Assembly (NCBI GenBank): GCA_944368945.1
Contig: CALVXH010000008.1
Span: 1 to 36,440, forward strand
Source of the DNA: an uncultured Bacilli bacterium
GTDB lineage: Bacteria > Bacillota_I > Bacilli_A > RFN20 > CAG-826
Reading direction: 5' to 3'
Length of the DNA: 36,440 nt
Every line of letters starts with the position of its first letter. Position 1 is the first letter of the stretch. Shown here piece by piece: positions 23,237 through 31,203 of the stretch. The notes beneath the pieces were generated by a model. That model was given only the letters and a program-made list of their open reading frames with translations, was not told the origin of the DNA and did not search any database. The translations under genes were made by a program, and so were the position numbers.

Positions 23237-26074
23237 ATGAAAAAAAGCAAAAAAATACCTGTTTACGTTTTATCATCGTTACTTATTTTAGGATCGATTA
23301 GTTTAGTATCTTGTACAAATGATACAAGCGAAACAACTGAGACTAAATATAAAGTTGCATATACTGAAAGTAATGAATATACAGTTACTGGATTAAAAGA
23401 AGAAGGATATCTTGAAGGTGAAGATGTTTATTTTAAAATTGTTGTTAATGACACTACAAAAGAAGTTGATTCGGTAGTTGTAAATCAAACTAAACTTGTA
23501 GCAAAGGATGGAACTTATTCTTTTAAAATGCCTGCTAGTAATGTTTCTTTATCTATAACTTTAAAATCTAAGGAAACAACTCCAGGAGGTGATGAATCTG
23601 GTGATGATGACGAAGATCCTGTTGTTACTGGAGATACTGTTGAAAAAATTAAATCTGGTGAAATTACTGTTGGTTCATTTGTTACATTAAAAGGAAAAAT
23701 TACTTTAACTTCAGGCACTAGTGCTTATTTGTCAGATTCCACTGGTGGTATTTTTATATATAATTGGAGCGATAATGAAAATGATACTGCATTAGTTGAT
23801 GGAAATTTTACTGCGGGGGAATTTGTTGAAATCCATGCAAAAGTTGCGGTAAATACTAATGGTGGAGGCGCTTTACAATTATCATCATATGAAAATGGTG
23901 GTCGTATAGAAGAAGCATATGCTAAAAAATTAACTGAAGAAATTAAAGTTAGTGAGCCTATAAAGTTAGATGAAGAAGCTTATAAAAAGTTAGAAATAAC
24001 TGATACTGGAAATTTATACACTTTTGAAGCAACATATGTTCAAGGTGTTCCTGAATTAGATAAAGCAGCTAACATTGAATTTAAAATAGGCGAAACATCA
24101 ACAACATTAAGAACTGATGGCAATAGTTATAAAATGTATGATGCTAATATTGATAAACTTGTAACTGATTTTGAAGCTTTAGATTTGACAAGCGGAGATA
24201 AGGTTACAATTACAACAGCATTAAGTTGGTATAATGGTCCTCAATTCTCTTATTTTGGCGATGGCACAGTTATTACTAAAAACGAAGTAAGTGCTACAGC
24301 AATTACCATCAGCGCTGATAAAAAAGAATTACTTGTTGGTGAAGAAACGACCTTAAACCATACATTAACTCCAAGTGGTGCTTCAGCGAATGTTTCATAT
24401 GAAATAACTGACGGAAAAGATGTTGTTAGTTTAAAGGGTAACGTATTAACAGCTTTAAAAGCTGGCGAAGCTCATGTTGTAGCTAAAACAGCCACATTAA
24501 CAAGTGAACCATTATTAATAACAGTAACTGAAACAGAAAACCCAACAATTACTATTGAACCAAGTGAAAAAACAATATATGTTGACGAAACTTTTACTTT
24601 AAATACCAAAGTTATTGGCGTTGCTAATTACGAACTAATTTACGAGTCTAATAATGAAGAAGTTGCAACAATTGAAAATTCTATAGTTCATGGACTAAAA
24701 GAAGGTGTTGCTACTATTACTGTATCATTAAAAGACAAGCCAGATGTTAAAGCTAGTTGTACTGTAACAGTTAAGGATGTAGATTTTTCAATTGGTCAAA
24801 TTAAAAAAGAAGGCGAGACTTATACAGTTAAAGGTGTAGTTGCTGCGACTACAACCCAATCATTTACTATTAATGATGGTGTTGATGGTATTTTAGTTTA
24901 TTGTGGTAAGGAATATTCGCAAGAATATAAAATTGGTGATTATCTAAAAGTAAGTGGTACTACGACTATTTATAATGGATTATTACAATTTGATAATAGC
25001 GAAGGTGGTACTAAAATAGATAAAATTACTAATGAAACAGTTCCAACATTACCTACAGCTATTGATTTAACTAGTGAGATTGTTTCTTCATGGAAATCTA
25101 AAGCGTCTGAAGAAGTAAGCACATTAACAACCAGTGACGTAAAACTATATAAACGGAGAGCAGCTTGCGATGAAACTGGTGGATATGAGACATTAAATCT
25201 TGATGGATGTGACATTGATATCGAACCATCATATTTACTTGATTCTATTAAGTTAGAAAAAGGAAAACTTTATGATGTTGAAGCGTATTTTAATGGCTAT
25301 TCAACAAGTCATGATTATGCTAGCGTTATTGTTAAAAGTGCAACATTAGTAGAAGAAACTATTGATGCAACTGATGTAAAAATAAATGCTACATCAACAA
25401 CTTTAGGTGTTAATGAAAAACTAACATTAACATATACAACTACCCCTCAAATAGTTACTACTACACCAACTTGGTCAAGTAATAATGAAGAAATTGCTAC
25501 TGTTGATCAAAATGGTGTTGTTACGGGTCTAAAAGAAGGTGAAGTCAATATTACAGTTGCTTTTAGCGACACTGTTAAAGATACAATTAAACTCACTATT
25601 AAAAATCAAACTATTTTATATTCAAAAGTTTATGAATATACGAGCGATACTCAACCTAGTGGTAATTCACAATATAATGGAGTAGTTGAAAGTGTAGATG
25701 ATCTATTTGTAGATTCAAATTATCCATTAGTTGCTAGTACTAGTACTTTTAAAGGTTATGTTGATAAGAATGGCTTGCCTGGTGTTAAACTTGGCTCAGG
25801 TAGTTATTCTGGTTCCTTAACTTTAAATTTAAACGATCCTACTGCCAAGATAACTAAAATTCAGATTCAAGCCATTTCTTGGGCTAAAAGGAGTCCATCT
25901 ATTATCGCATATCGTGGTGAGACTTTAACTGGCACATATCAAGATATGGAAGGTACAACTGTAGCTAGTTATACATTTGATTTAAGTGGACAAACTGGTG
26001 ATTCAATTACTATTGCTAATGAAAAGAAAAATCAAGCTTTTATAATTACTGGAATAGTAATTTATGGCGAATAA
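23237..26074 (+). CDS. Large surface lipoprotein with Big2 and OB-fold-like modules
   Basis: A 945-residue lipoprotein. The lipobox LVSC places the lipidated Cys at residue 26. In order: an InlB-like module (about 35-112), a Gly/Asp linker, an OB-fold-like segment (about 130-340, beginning VGSFVTLKGKITL), Big2 immunoglobulin-like domains (about 350-432 and 433-515), a second OB-like segment (about 517-700, VKGVVAATTTQSF), a third Big2 domain (about 705-790) and a C-terminal beta-rich domain ending FIITGIVIYGE. OB modules of this kind accompany extracellular nucleases such as YhcR, and a nuclease gene follows directly. A nucleic-acid-binding or nuclease-partner role is inferred. An AGGAG ribosome site is present. 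Confidence 0.78.
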   Translation: MKKSKKIPVYVLSSLLILGSISLVSCTNDTSETTETKYKVAYTESNEYTVTGLKEEGYLEGEDVYFKIVVNDTTKEVDSVVVNQTKLVAKDGTYSFKMPASNVSLSITLKSKETTPGGDESGDDDEDPVVTGDTVEKIKSGEITVGSFVTLKGKITLTSGTSAYLSDSTGGIFIYNWSDNENDTALVDGNFTAGEFVEIHAKVAVNTNGGGALQLSSYENGGRIEEAYAKKLTEEIKVSEPIKLDEEAYKKLEITDTGNLYTFEATYVQGVPELDKAANIEFKIGETSTTLRTDGNSYKMYDANIDKLVTDFEALDLTSGDKVTITTALSWYNGPQFSYFGDGTVITKNEVSATAITISADKKELLVGEETTLNHTLTPSGASANVSYEITDGKDVVSLKGNVLTALKAGEAHVVAKTATLTSEPLLITVTETENPTITIEPSEKTIYVDETFTLNTKVIGVANYELIYESNNEEVATIENSIVHGLKEGVATITVSLKDKPDVKASCTVTVKDVDFSIGQIKKEGETYTVKGVVAATTTQSFTINDGVDGILVYCGKEYSQEYKIGDYLKVSGTTTIYNGLLQFDNSEGGTKIDKITNETVPTLPTAIDLTSEIVSSWKSKASEEVSTLTTSDVKLYKRRAACDETGGYETLNLDGCDIDIEPSYLLDSIKLEKGKLYDVEAYFNGYSTSHDYASVIVKSATLVEETIDATDVKINATSTTLGVNEKLTLTYTTTPQIVTTTPTWSSNNEEIATVDQNGVVTGLKEGEVNITVAFSDTVKDTIKLTIKNQTILYSKVYEYTSDTQPSGNSQYNGVVESVDDLFVDSNYPLVASTSTFKGYVDKNGLPGVKLGSGSYSGSLTLNLNDPTAKITKIQIQAISWAKRSPSIIAYRGETLTGTYQDMEGTTVASYTFDLSGQTGDSITIANEKKNQAFIITGIVIYGE

Positions 26075-26092
26075 TTAAATTAATAATAAACT

Positions 26093-26126
26093 GTTTTAAA
26101 AATGGCCTTTGTGCCATTTTTAAAAC
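26093..26126 (+). terminator. Intrinsic terminator after the Big2/OB lipoprotein gene
   Basis: A 14-bp perfect stem (26093-26106 with 26113-26126) has a 6-base loop and a run of five T in the descending arm. It leaves only 15 bases to the next ATG, so some read-through probably feeds the nuclease gene. Confidence 0.75.
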
Positions 26127-26141
26127 TATAGGTGAATAAAT

Positions 26142-27632
26142 ATGAAAATTATGAAAAGATTATTAGTTTTAGGAATAGCAGGATTTGCATTAACTAGTTG
26201 TGAAGGAAGCAATAACACAATTGAAAAATATGAATTTTCTTTAATATACAATGATAATGAATGTAAAGTTAACTCTTCACATATTAATGGAATATATTCT
26301 GAAGGAACTTTGATAAGTTTATCAATTGAGCAAAATGAAGATTATGTATATACAGGAATTTATGAAGACGATACATTAGTTACATCTGATTTAAATTACT
26401 TTTTTATACTTAACGAGGATACTTCTTTAACCATTAAATGTGAGAAAGTGATTCACAATTATGATTTTAAAATTAATATAGTAGGTGAAGGAAGTGTTAG
26501 TGGATCAAGTAGCGGAAGTTACATTGAAGGAAGCACGATTTCTTTAAATGCTACGCCAAGTGAAGGTTATCATTTTGATGGATATTATGAAAATGAAACT
26601 TTATTAAGTAATGATGAAGTTTATACATTTAATATATCTAAAAATACTGAAATTACTGCAAAATTTACCTTAAATCTTCCAAAATATTCTTTTTCAATTA
26701 CTTCGTCAGAAGGTGGAGTAGTAAGTGGAACAACTAGTGGAAGTTATGATGAAGGAACAAAAATAGAATTAAGTGCTACTCCATTAAGTGGATATAGATT
26801 TGATGGATATTATGATAGTAATGACATTCTTGTATCAAGCAGCAAAACCTATAGTTTTGTGCTTAAATCCAATACATCATTAATTGCTAAGTTTATAGAA
26901 ATTGGCGAAACTGACTTTCCTAATGATACAGAATTAGTATATACAATTACTCCTGGAAGTAATGGTGTAACTAAAACTGCTTATGATGTAGTTCCTATTA
27001 AAGAATACTATGCAAGTTTTGATACTTCTTTAACTGGCGAAGAATTAAGAGATGAAATTCGTAGAGTAACTAAAGTTAAAAAATATTATGGTTATTCATC
27101 TACATCTGATTGCTTAAGTTATATTGATGAAAGCCTTTCAAATCCAGGTAAGTTATTAGGAATATATGATGGTAAAAGCATTAATTATCCTTGGGATGGA
27201 GGAAGCACTTGGAATAAAGAACATATTTGGCCTCAAAGTAGATTTGAGGGTTTATCAAATCATAGTACAATAAAAGGTGATATGCATAATTTAAGAGCTT
27301 CAACCCCAAGCGTTAATTCTAGTAGAGGTAATAAGCCATATAATGAAAAAACTGACTCGACTTATTATTATCCTAATTTAAATAATAATGTTGATTTTAG
27401 GGGTGATGTAGCTAGAATGCTATTTTATATGTATGCTCAATATGAAGATCTTAAACTAGTTGAAAATCCTAGTGGAGGATTAGAAATGGGTAAACTAAGT
27501 GTTTTAATTGAATGGAATAAACTTGATCCTGTTGATGATTTTGAAATTCAAAGAAATATGAAAGTTTCTCAATATCAAGGGAATAGAAATGCATTTATTG
27601 ATTTCCCTTATTTAGTTGACCAACTATTTTAA
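26142..27632 (+). CDS. Lipoprotein endonuclease I (His-Me finger) with InlB-like repeats
   Basis: A 496-residue surface nuclease. Lipobox LTSC gives lipidated Cys20. Three related modules (about 25-110, 110-180 and 182-255) show GSYxEGxxIxLxATP and GYxFDGYY motifs, the divergent InlB B-repeat pattern. Residues about 265-496 are an Endonuclease_1 domain: NKEHIWPQSRF near 357 (His-Me metal-binding motif), then KGDMHNLRASTPSVNSSRGN and a C-terminal WNKLDPVDDFEIQRN. This family degrades DNA and RNA without strong sequence preference, outside the cell here. An AGGTG ribosome site lies upstream. Its stop overlaps the convergent methyltransferase stop by 3 bases. Confidence 0.92.
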   Translation: MKIMKRLLVLGIAGFALTSCEGSNNTIEKYEFSLIYNDNECKVNSSHINGIYSEGTLISLSIEQNEDYVYTGIYEDDTLVTSDLNYFFILNEDTSLTIKCEKVIHNYDFKINIVGEGSVSGSSSGSYIEGSTISLNATPSEGYHFDGYYENETLLSNDEVYTFNISKNTEITAKFTLNLPKYSFSITSSEGGVVSGTTSGSYDEGTKIELSATPLSGYRFDGYYDSNDILVSSSKTYSFVLKSNTSLIAKFIEIGETDFPNDTELVYTITPGSNGVTKTAYDVVPIKEYYASFDTSLTGEELRDEIRRVTKVKKYYGYSSTSDCLSYIDESLSNPGKLLGIYDGKSINYPWDGGSTWNKEHIWPQSRFEGLSNHSTIKGDMHNLRASTPSVNSSRGNKPYNEKTDSTYYYPNLNNNVDFRGDVARMLFYMYAQYEDLKLVENPSGGLEMGKLSVLIEWNKLDPVDDFEIQRNMKVSQYQGNRNAFIDFPYLVDQLF

Positions 27633-28348
27633 GACTTCAAAGAATCAATTCTTTGTTTAGCAATTTTATAGTATTCTGGATTTTTTTCTATACCTATAAA
27701 ATTTCTTTTTAGTTTTTTTGCAACGAAACAAGTGGTGCCACTTCCCATAAAAGGATCTAATACCATATCCCCTTCATTAGAAGTTGCTTTTATTATTCTA
27801 TCTAAAAGTTCTTCTGGCTTTTGAGTTGGATGATAGCCGAACTTTTTTTCATTCATCTTAACGGCTTGAATATTCCAAACATCATGCATTTCTTCATTAT
27901 CGACTTTATACATATCTTGATAATTAAATGTTTTACATCTATCTTTGCATGCCCATATTATAAATTCATACGAAAATTTAAATTTGTTTTTAAAAATTAG
28001 TGGTGGAGGGTCAATTTTATGCCAAATAACAATGTTTTGAATCTTAAAACCCATTTCGATTAAAGCTTCCCTTATATCAAAAATATTATGTTGAGTCCCA
28101 CTAATCCAAATTGAACCTCCAATTTTTAATATTCTATAGCATTCTTTTATCCATGTTTTAGTGAACAAATGTATATCCTTATAGTTTTCTTTTTTATCCC
28201 ATTCGCCTTTGTTCACCGAAACAATTTTTCCACTATGTATGGTTAATCCATTATTAGACAAAAAATATGGCGGATCTGCAAATATTAAATCTATTTTATT
28301 ATCTTTTATTTTTTTCAACACATTTATACAATCTCTATTTAGCAACAT
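27629..28348 (-). CDS. Beta-class DNA adenine methyltransferase (DpnA-like), divergent copy
   Basis: A 239-residue methyltransferase with motif order IV then I, the beta class: catalytic DPPY at 25-28, a central region with IWISGT, then YHPTQKPEELL and the AdoMet-binding DPFMGSGTT near 200. It is clearly paralogous to the plus-strand enzyme at 29498 (shared FADPPYFLSN, VSVNK, WISGT.HNI, HPTQKPE and KFIGIE-type blocks). DpnA-type enzymes methylate GATC-like sites, including single-stranded DNA, in DpnII systems. It is divergent from the XRE-Dam fusion across a 107-base promoter region and has the same AGAGGTA ribosome site. Confidence 0.88.
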   Translation of the reverse strand: MLLNRDCINVLKKIKDNKIDLIFADPPYFLSNNGLTIHSGKIVSVNKGEWDKKENYKDIHLFTKTWIKECYRILKIGGSIWISGTQHNIFDIREALIEMGFKIQNIVIWHKIDPPPLIFKNKFKFSYEFIIWACKDRCKTFNYQDMYKVDNEEMHDVWNIQAVKMNEKKFGYHPTQKPEELLDRIIKATSNEGDMVLDPFMGSGTTCFVAKKLKRNFIGIEKNPEYYKIAKQRIDSLKS

Positions 28349-28378
28349 AAAAGTACCTCTATATGTACAACAATTTGA

Positions 28379-28407
28379 AATTATCTTTTTTTATAAAAAA
28401 TGTTAAT
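28379..28407 (-). promoter_or_regulatory. Promoter of the divergent methyltransferase
   Basis: On the minus strand, TTAACA (28407-28402), a 17-base spacer and TAATTT (28384-28379) form a plausible promoter. The -35 lies 8 bases from the palindrome at 28416-28441, so a bound regulator could also affect this gene. Confidence 0.4.
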
Positions 28408-28415
28408 TAAATATA

Positions 28416-28441
28416 TTATGTGTGTTAAAATACACATAATC
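28416..28441. promoter_or_regulatory. Palindromic operator on the XRE-Dam promoter
   Basis: ATTATGTGT (28416-28424) and ACACATAAT (28433-28441) are perfect inverse arms around an 8-base centre. The arm and centre include an extended -10, TGTTAAAAT (28424-28432). A dimer bound here would block the promoter of the XRE-Dam fusion, whose own HTH domain is the obvious candidate, giving negative autoregulation. The site is seen directly; the binding partner is inferred. Confidence 0.65.
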
Positions 28442-28455
28442 GATAGAGGTAATTT

Positions 28456-29496
28456 ATGCTACAATCACAATTTGGGAATAGGGTTAAAGAAATCAGACTA
28501 GGCCAATCAATTTCTCAATTAGAATTGGCTAATAGAACAGGAATAGAGAGAGCACAAATATCAAAGATTGAACAAGGCAAAATAAATGTTACATTAGAAA
28601 CTATTGAAAAAATAAGTAAAGCGTTAAATGTTCAATTAAATGATCTTTTAACATTTGATAATCCATATAATGTTAGACCATTTGTTAAATGGGCAGGAGG
28701 CAAAACTCAATTATTAAATAAAATAAAAGAATTGCTTCCTATAAACTATAATCGATATTATGAACCTTTTGTTGGAGGAGGAGCGTTATTTTTATATTTA
28801 GCTCCAAAAGAAGCTTTTATTAATGATATAAATAAGGAACTAATCTCTGCTTATTTATGTTTTCAAAATGATTATTTATATGATTCATTGGTTAGAGAAT
28901 TAGAAAGATGTGAGAACGAGCATTCTCAAGAATTCTATTATAGAGTAAGAGAGATTGATAGATTGCCAAATTTCTCAACTCTTCCTATTTCAATACACGC
29001 AGCAAGATTAATTTATCTTAATAAAGCATGCTTTAATGGCTTATACAGAGTTAATGCAAAAGGGTATTTTAATGTGCCTTCGGGAAACAAAGAGAAAGTT
29101 AGGACGTTTGATAGGGATAATTTTATTGCATTAAAGAAATATTTTAGTAGTGCTAAGATTCACATTAGCTCTACTGACTTTGAAGAAGTTGTAGGTAGTG
29201 CACAAAAGGGCGATTTTGTTTATTTTGATCCACCTTATGATGTATATCCAAATAAAAATGGTTTTGTTGACTATAGTAAAGAAGGTTTTAAAAAAGAAGA
29301 ACAAGAGCGTCTTGCTAAAACTTTTAAAAACTTAAACGAAAAAGGTGTATATGTCATGTTGTCTAATCATAATACGGAGTTTATAAATGAACTTTATAAA
29401 GACTTTAATATTCATGTTGTTAAGGCTAAAAGAATGATTAACTCTAAGGCTGATGGCAGAGGGGATGTTGAGGAAGTTTTAATAACTAATTACTAA
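28456..29496 (+). CDS. XRE regulator fused to Dam-type (alpha-class) DNA adenine methyltransferase
   Basis: A 346-residue fusion. Residues about 1-66 form an XRE/Cro-type HTH (SQLELANRTGIERAQISKIEQG). Residues about 72-346 form a D12-class N6-adenine methyltransferase of the Dam/DpnM group: FVKWAGGKTQLL (76-87), the AdoMet motif EPFVGGGALF (103-112), INDINKELI, and the catalytic DPPY at about 258. Relatives methylate GATC on duplex DNA. An AGAGGTA ribosome site lies 5-11 bases upstream. The fused HTH and the palindrome on its promoter suggest the protein times expression of the restriction operon that it heads. Confidence 0.92.
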   Translation: MLQSQFGNRVKEIRLGQSISQLELANRTGIERAQISKIEQGKINVTLETIEKISKALNVQLNDLLTFDNPYNVRPFVKWAGGKTQLLNKIKELLPINYNRYYEPFVGGGALFLYLAPKEAFINDINKELISAYLCFQNDYLYDSLVRELERCENEHSQEFYYRVREIDRLPNFSTLPISIHAARLIYLNKACFNGLYRVNAKGYFNVPSGNKEKVRTFDRDNFIALKKYFSSAKIHISSTDFEEVVGSAQKGDFVYFDPPYDVYPNKNGFVDYSKEGFKKEEQERLAKTFKNLNEKGVYVMLSNHNTEFINELYKDFNIHVVKAKRMINSKADGRGDVEEVLITNY

Positions 29497-29497
29497 A

Positions 29498-30274
29498 ATG
29501 AAAAAAATAAAATTAAATGAATGTTTTACTATTATAGAGGGTGATTCTTTTAAAGTTTTAAAAACGATTGATAAAAAAAGTGTTGATATGATATTTGCTG
29601 ATCCTCCATATTTTCTTTCTAATGGTGGTGTTAGTTGTCACTCAGGTAGACAAGTAAGCGTCAATAAAGCTAGTTGGGACATTACTGATATGAGCATAAA
29701 AGAAAAGATATCATATTCTAGAAAATGGATTAGGCTTTGCAAGGAAATTTTGAAAGATAATGGTACTATTTGGATCAGTGGAACATTACATAATATTTAT
29801 GTAATTGGTGTTGCTTTGGAATATGAAGGATTTTCTATCATTAATAATATCACTTGGCAAAAGAGTAATCCTGCTCCCAATTTAGCATGTCGATGTTTTA
29901 CTCATTCTACCGAAACAATTTTGTGGGCAAGAAAAGTTTTAAGTAATGGTAAAAAAGGTAAGCATTATTTTAATTACAGTTTAATGAAGTCAATTAATGG
30001 AAATAAGCAGATGAAAGATGTATGGATGATAAATCTACCAAAAAAAAGTGAAAAACAATTTGGGAAACATCCAACTCAAAAGCCAGAAGCTTTACTTGAA
30101 CGAATCATATTGGCATCAACAAAAGAAAATGATGTGATTTTAGATCCGTTTGCTGGCAGTGGAACTACTGGAATTGTTGCTAGTAAATTGAAAAGAAAAT
30201 TTATTGGTATTGAAAATCAAGAAGAATATATAAAACTAATTGTAAATAGATTCAATGAGGTAAAGAAAATATGA
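29498..30274 (+). CDS. Beta-class DNA adenine methyltransferase (DpnA-like), operon copy
   Basis: A 258-residue enzyme with DPPY at 35-38, IWISGTLHNIY in the middle, then KHPTQKPEALLERI and AdoMet motif DPFAGSGTT near 216. It corresponds to DpnA (M2) of DpnII-type systems, which protects single-stranded or incoming GATC DNA. It starts one base after the Dam fusion stop and has no close ribosome site, so coupling is likely. The restriction gene overlaps its end by 4 bases. Confidence 0.9.
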   Translation: MKKIKLNECFTIIEGDSFKVLKTIDKKSVDMIFADPPYFLSNGGVSCHSGRQVSVNKASWDITDMSIKEKISYSRKWIRLCKEILKDNGTIWISGTLHNIYVIGVALEYEGFSIINNITWQKSNPAPNLACRCFTHSTETILWARKVLSNGKKGKHYFNYSLMKSINGNKQMKDVWMINLPKKSEKQFGKHPTQKPEALLERIILASTKENDVILDPFAGSGTTGIVASKLKRKFIGIENQEEYIKLIVNRFNEVKKI

Positions 30275-31125
30275 AAAGAGATTTTAATTCGTGGTTTAAA
30301 TCGATGAAAGATAATATTGCAACTTGGGACTATTATACTGATTTTAAAAAGATATATAAGAATGTCAATGAAATTAAAATTGAACTTAACATCTTAAATT
30401 CATTAATTGGTTCTAAGAATATTGAGCAAGAGTTTGTTAATATTATTGACTCTTATCCTAATGTGATAAAGGTTATTCCTATTTTACTAGCAAAAAGAGA
30501 AAAAGAAATTAAGATAAATGATACAAATAAAGAGTATATATTTAATTTTAATAAATTAAATTATGAAATAAATGAATATGTTCGTTTCATGCGATTAACA
30601 GGCTTATTTGATTTATTAGAAAATCATATTATTAATAATCTAGTGGATTATGTAAGTGGTATAGAGGTTGGAATGGATACCAATAGTCGAAAAAATAGAA
30701 CTGGTGATATAATGGAAAATCTTGTAGAAGCATTTATTGTTAAAGCTGGTTATGTTAAAAATAAAACTTATTTTAAGGAAATGACTAAAAGTGAAGTTGA
30801 GAGAAGATTTAATCTAGATTTGTCTAATATTAGCAATCAGGGAAAAACCGAAAAAAGATTTGATTTTGTATTGGTAAAAAATAATCATATATATGCTTGC
30901 GAATGCAATTTTTATGGTAGCAATGGCTCTAAATTAAACGAGACAGCAAGAAGTTATAAAACATTGGCATTAGAATCTAAAGATATCCCTAATTTTTCAT
31001 TTGTATGGTTTACTGATGGAAAAGGTTGGAATGGTGCTAGACATAATTTAGAAGAAACTTTCGATGTCCTCGATACAATCTATAATTTGAAAGATCTTGA
31101 AGAAGGTGCAATTGAAAATCTATAA
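30271..31125 (+). CDS. DpnII/MboI-family type II restriction endonuclease
   Basis: A 284-residue nuclease, near the about 288 residues of R.DpnII. Recognisable family blocks include VGMDTNSRKNRTGDIMENLVEAF-type sequence (the core NSRKNRTGDIMENL), the catalytic region RFDFVLVKN...ACECNFY at about 196-214 (PD-(D/E)xK-like), and NGSKLNETARSYK with FVWFTDGKGW. The enzyme should cut unmethylated GATC. An ATGA overlap and a GAGGTAAAG ribosome site tie it to the methyltransferase gene, and placing it last in the operon delays its synthesis after the modifying enzymes. Confidence 0.92.
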   Translation: MKRDFNSWFKSMKDNIATWDYYTDFKKIYKNVNEIKIELNILNSLIGSKNIEQEFVNIIDSYPNVIKVIPILLAKREKEIKINDTNKEYIFNFNKLNYEINEYVRFMRLTGLFDLLENHIINNLVDYVSGIEVGMDTNSRKNRTGDIMENLVEAFIVKAGYVKNKTYFKEMTKSEVERRFNLDLSNISNQGKTEKRFDFVLVKNNHIYACECNFYGSNGSKLNETARSYKTLALESKDIPNFSFVWFTDGKGWNGARHNLEETFDVLDTIYNLKDLEEGAIENL

Positions 31126-31182
31126 ATAAAAGTTAAAGTTTTTAAAACTCAATTTTAAATAGAAAGATTGGGATTATCATTT

Positions 31183-31188
31183 TATAAT
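31183..31188 (+). promoter_or_regulatory. -10 box of the ABC importer operon
   Basis: A perfect TATAAT lies 15 bases before ATG 31204, giving a leader of only about 8 bases with no Shine-Dalgarno sequence. No convincing -35 is seen. Confidence 0.45.
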
Positions 31189-31203
31189 AAATAAGTATTT
31201 ATT

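Noticed and set aside
26450-26900. Repeated blocks that could look like a DNA repeat array
   Set aside because: They are in frame and encode the InlB-like protein modules of the nuclease; no spacers or regular repeats as in CRISPR are present.
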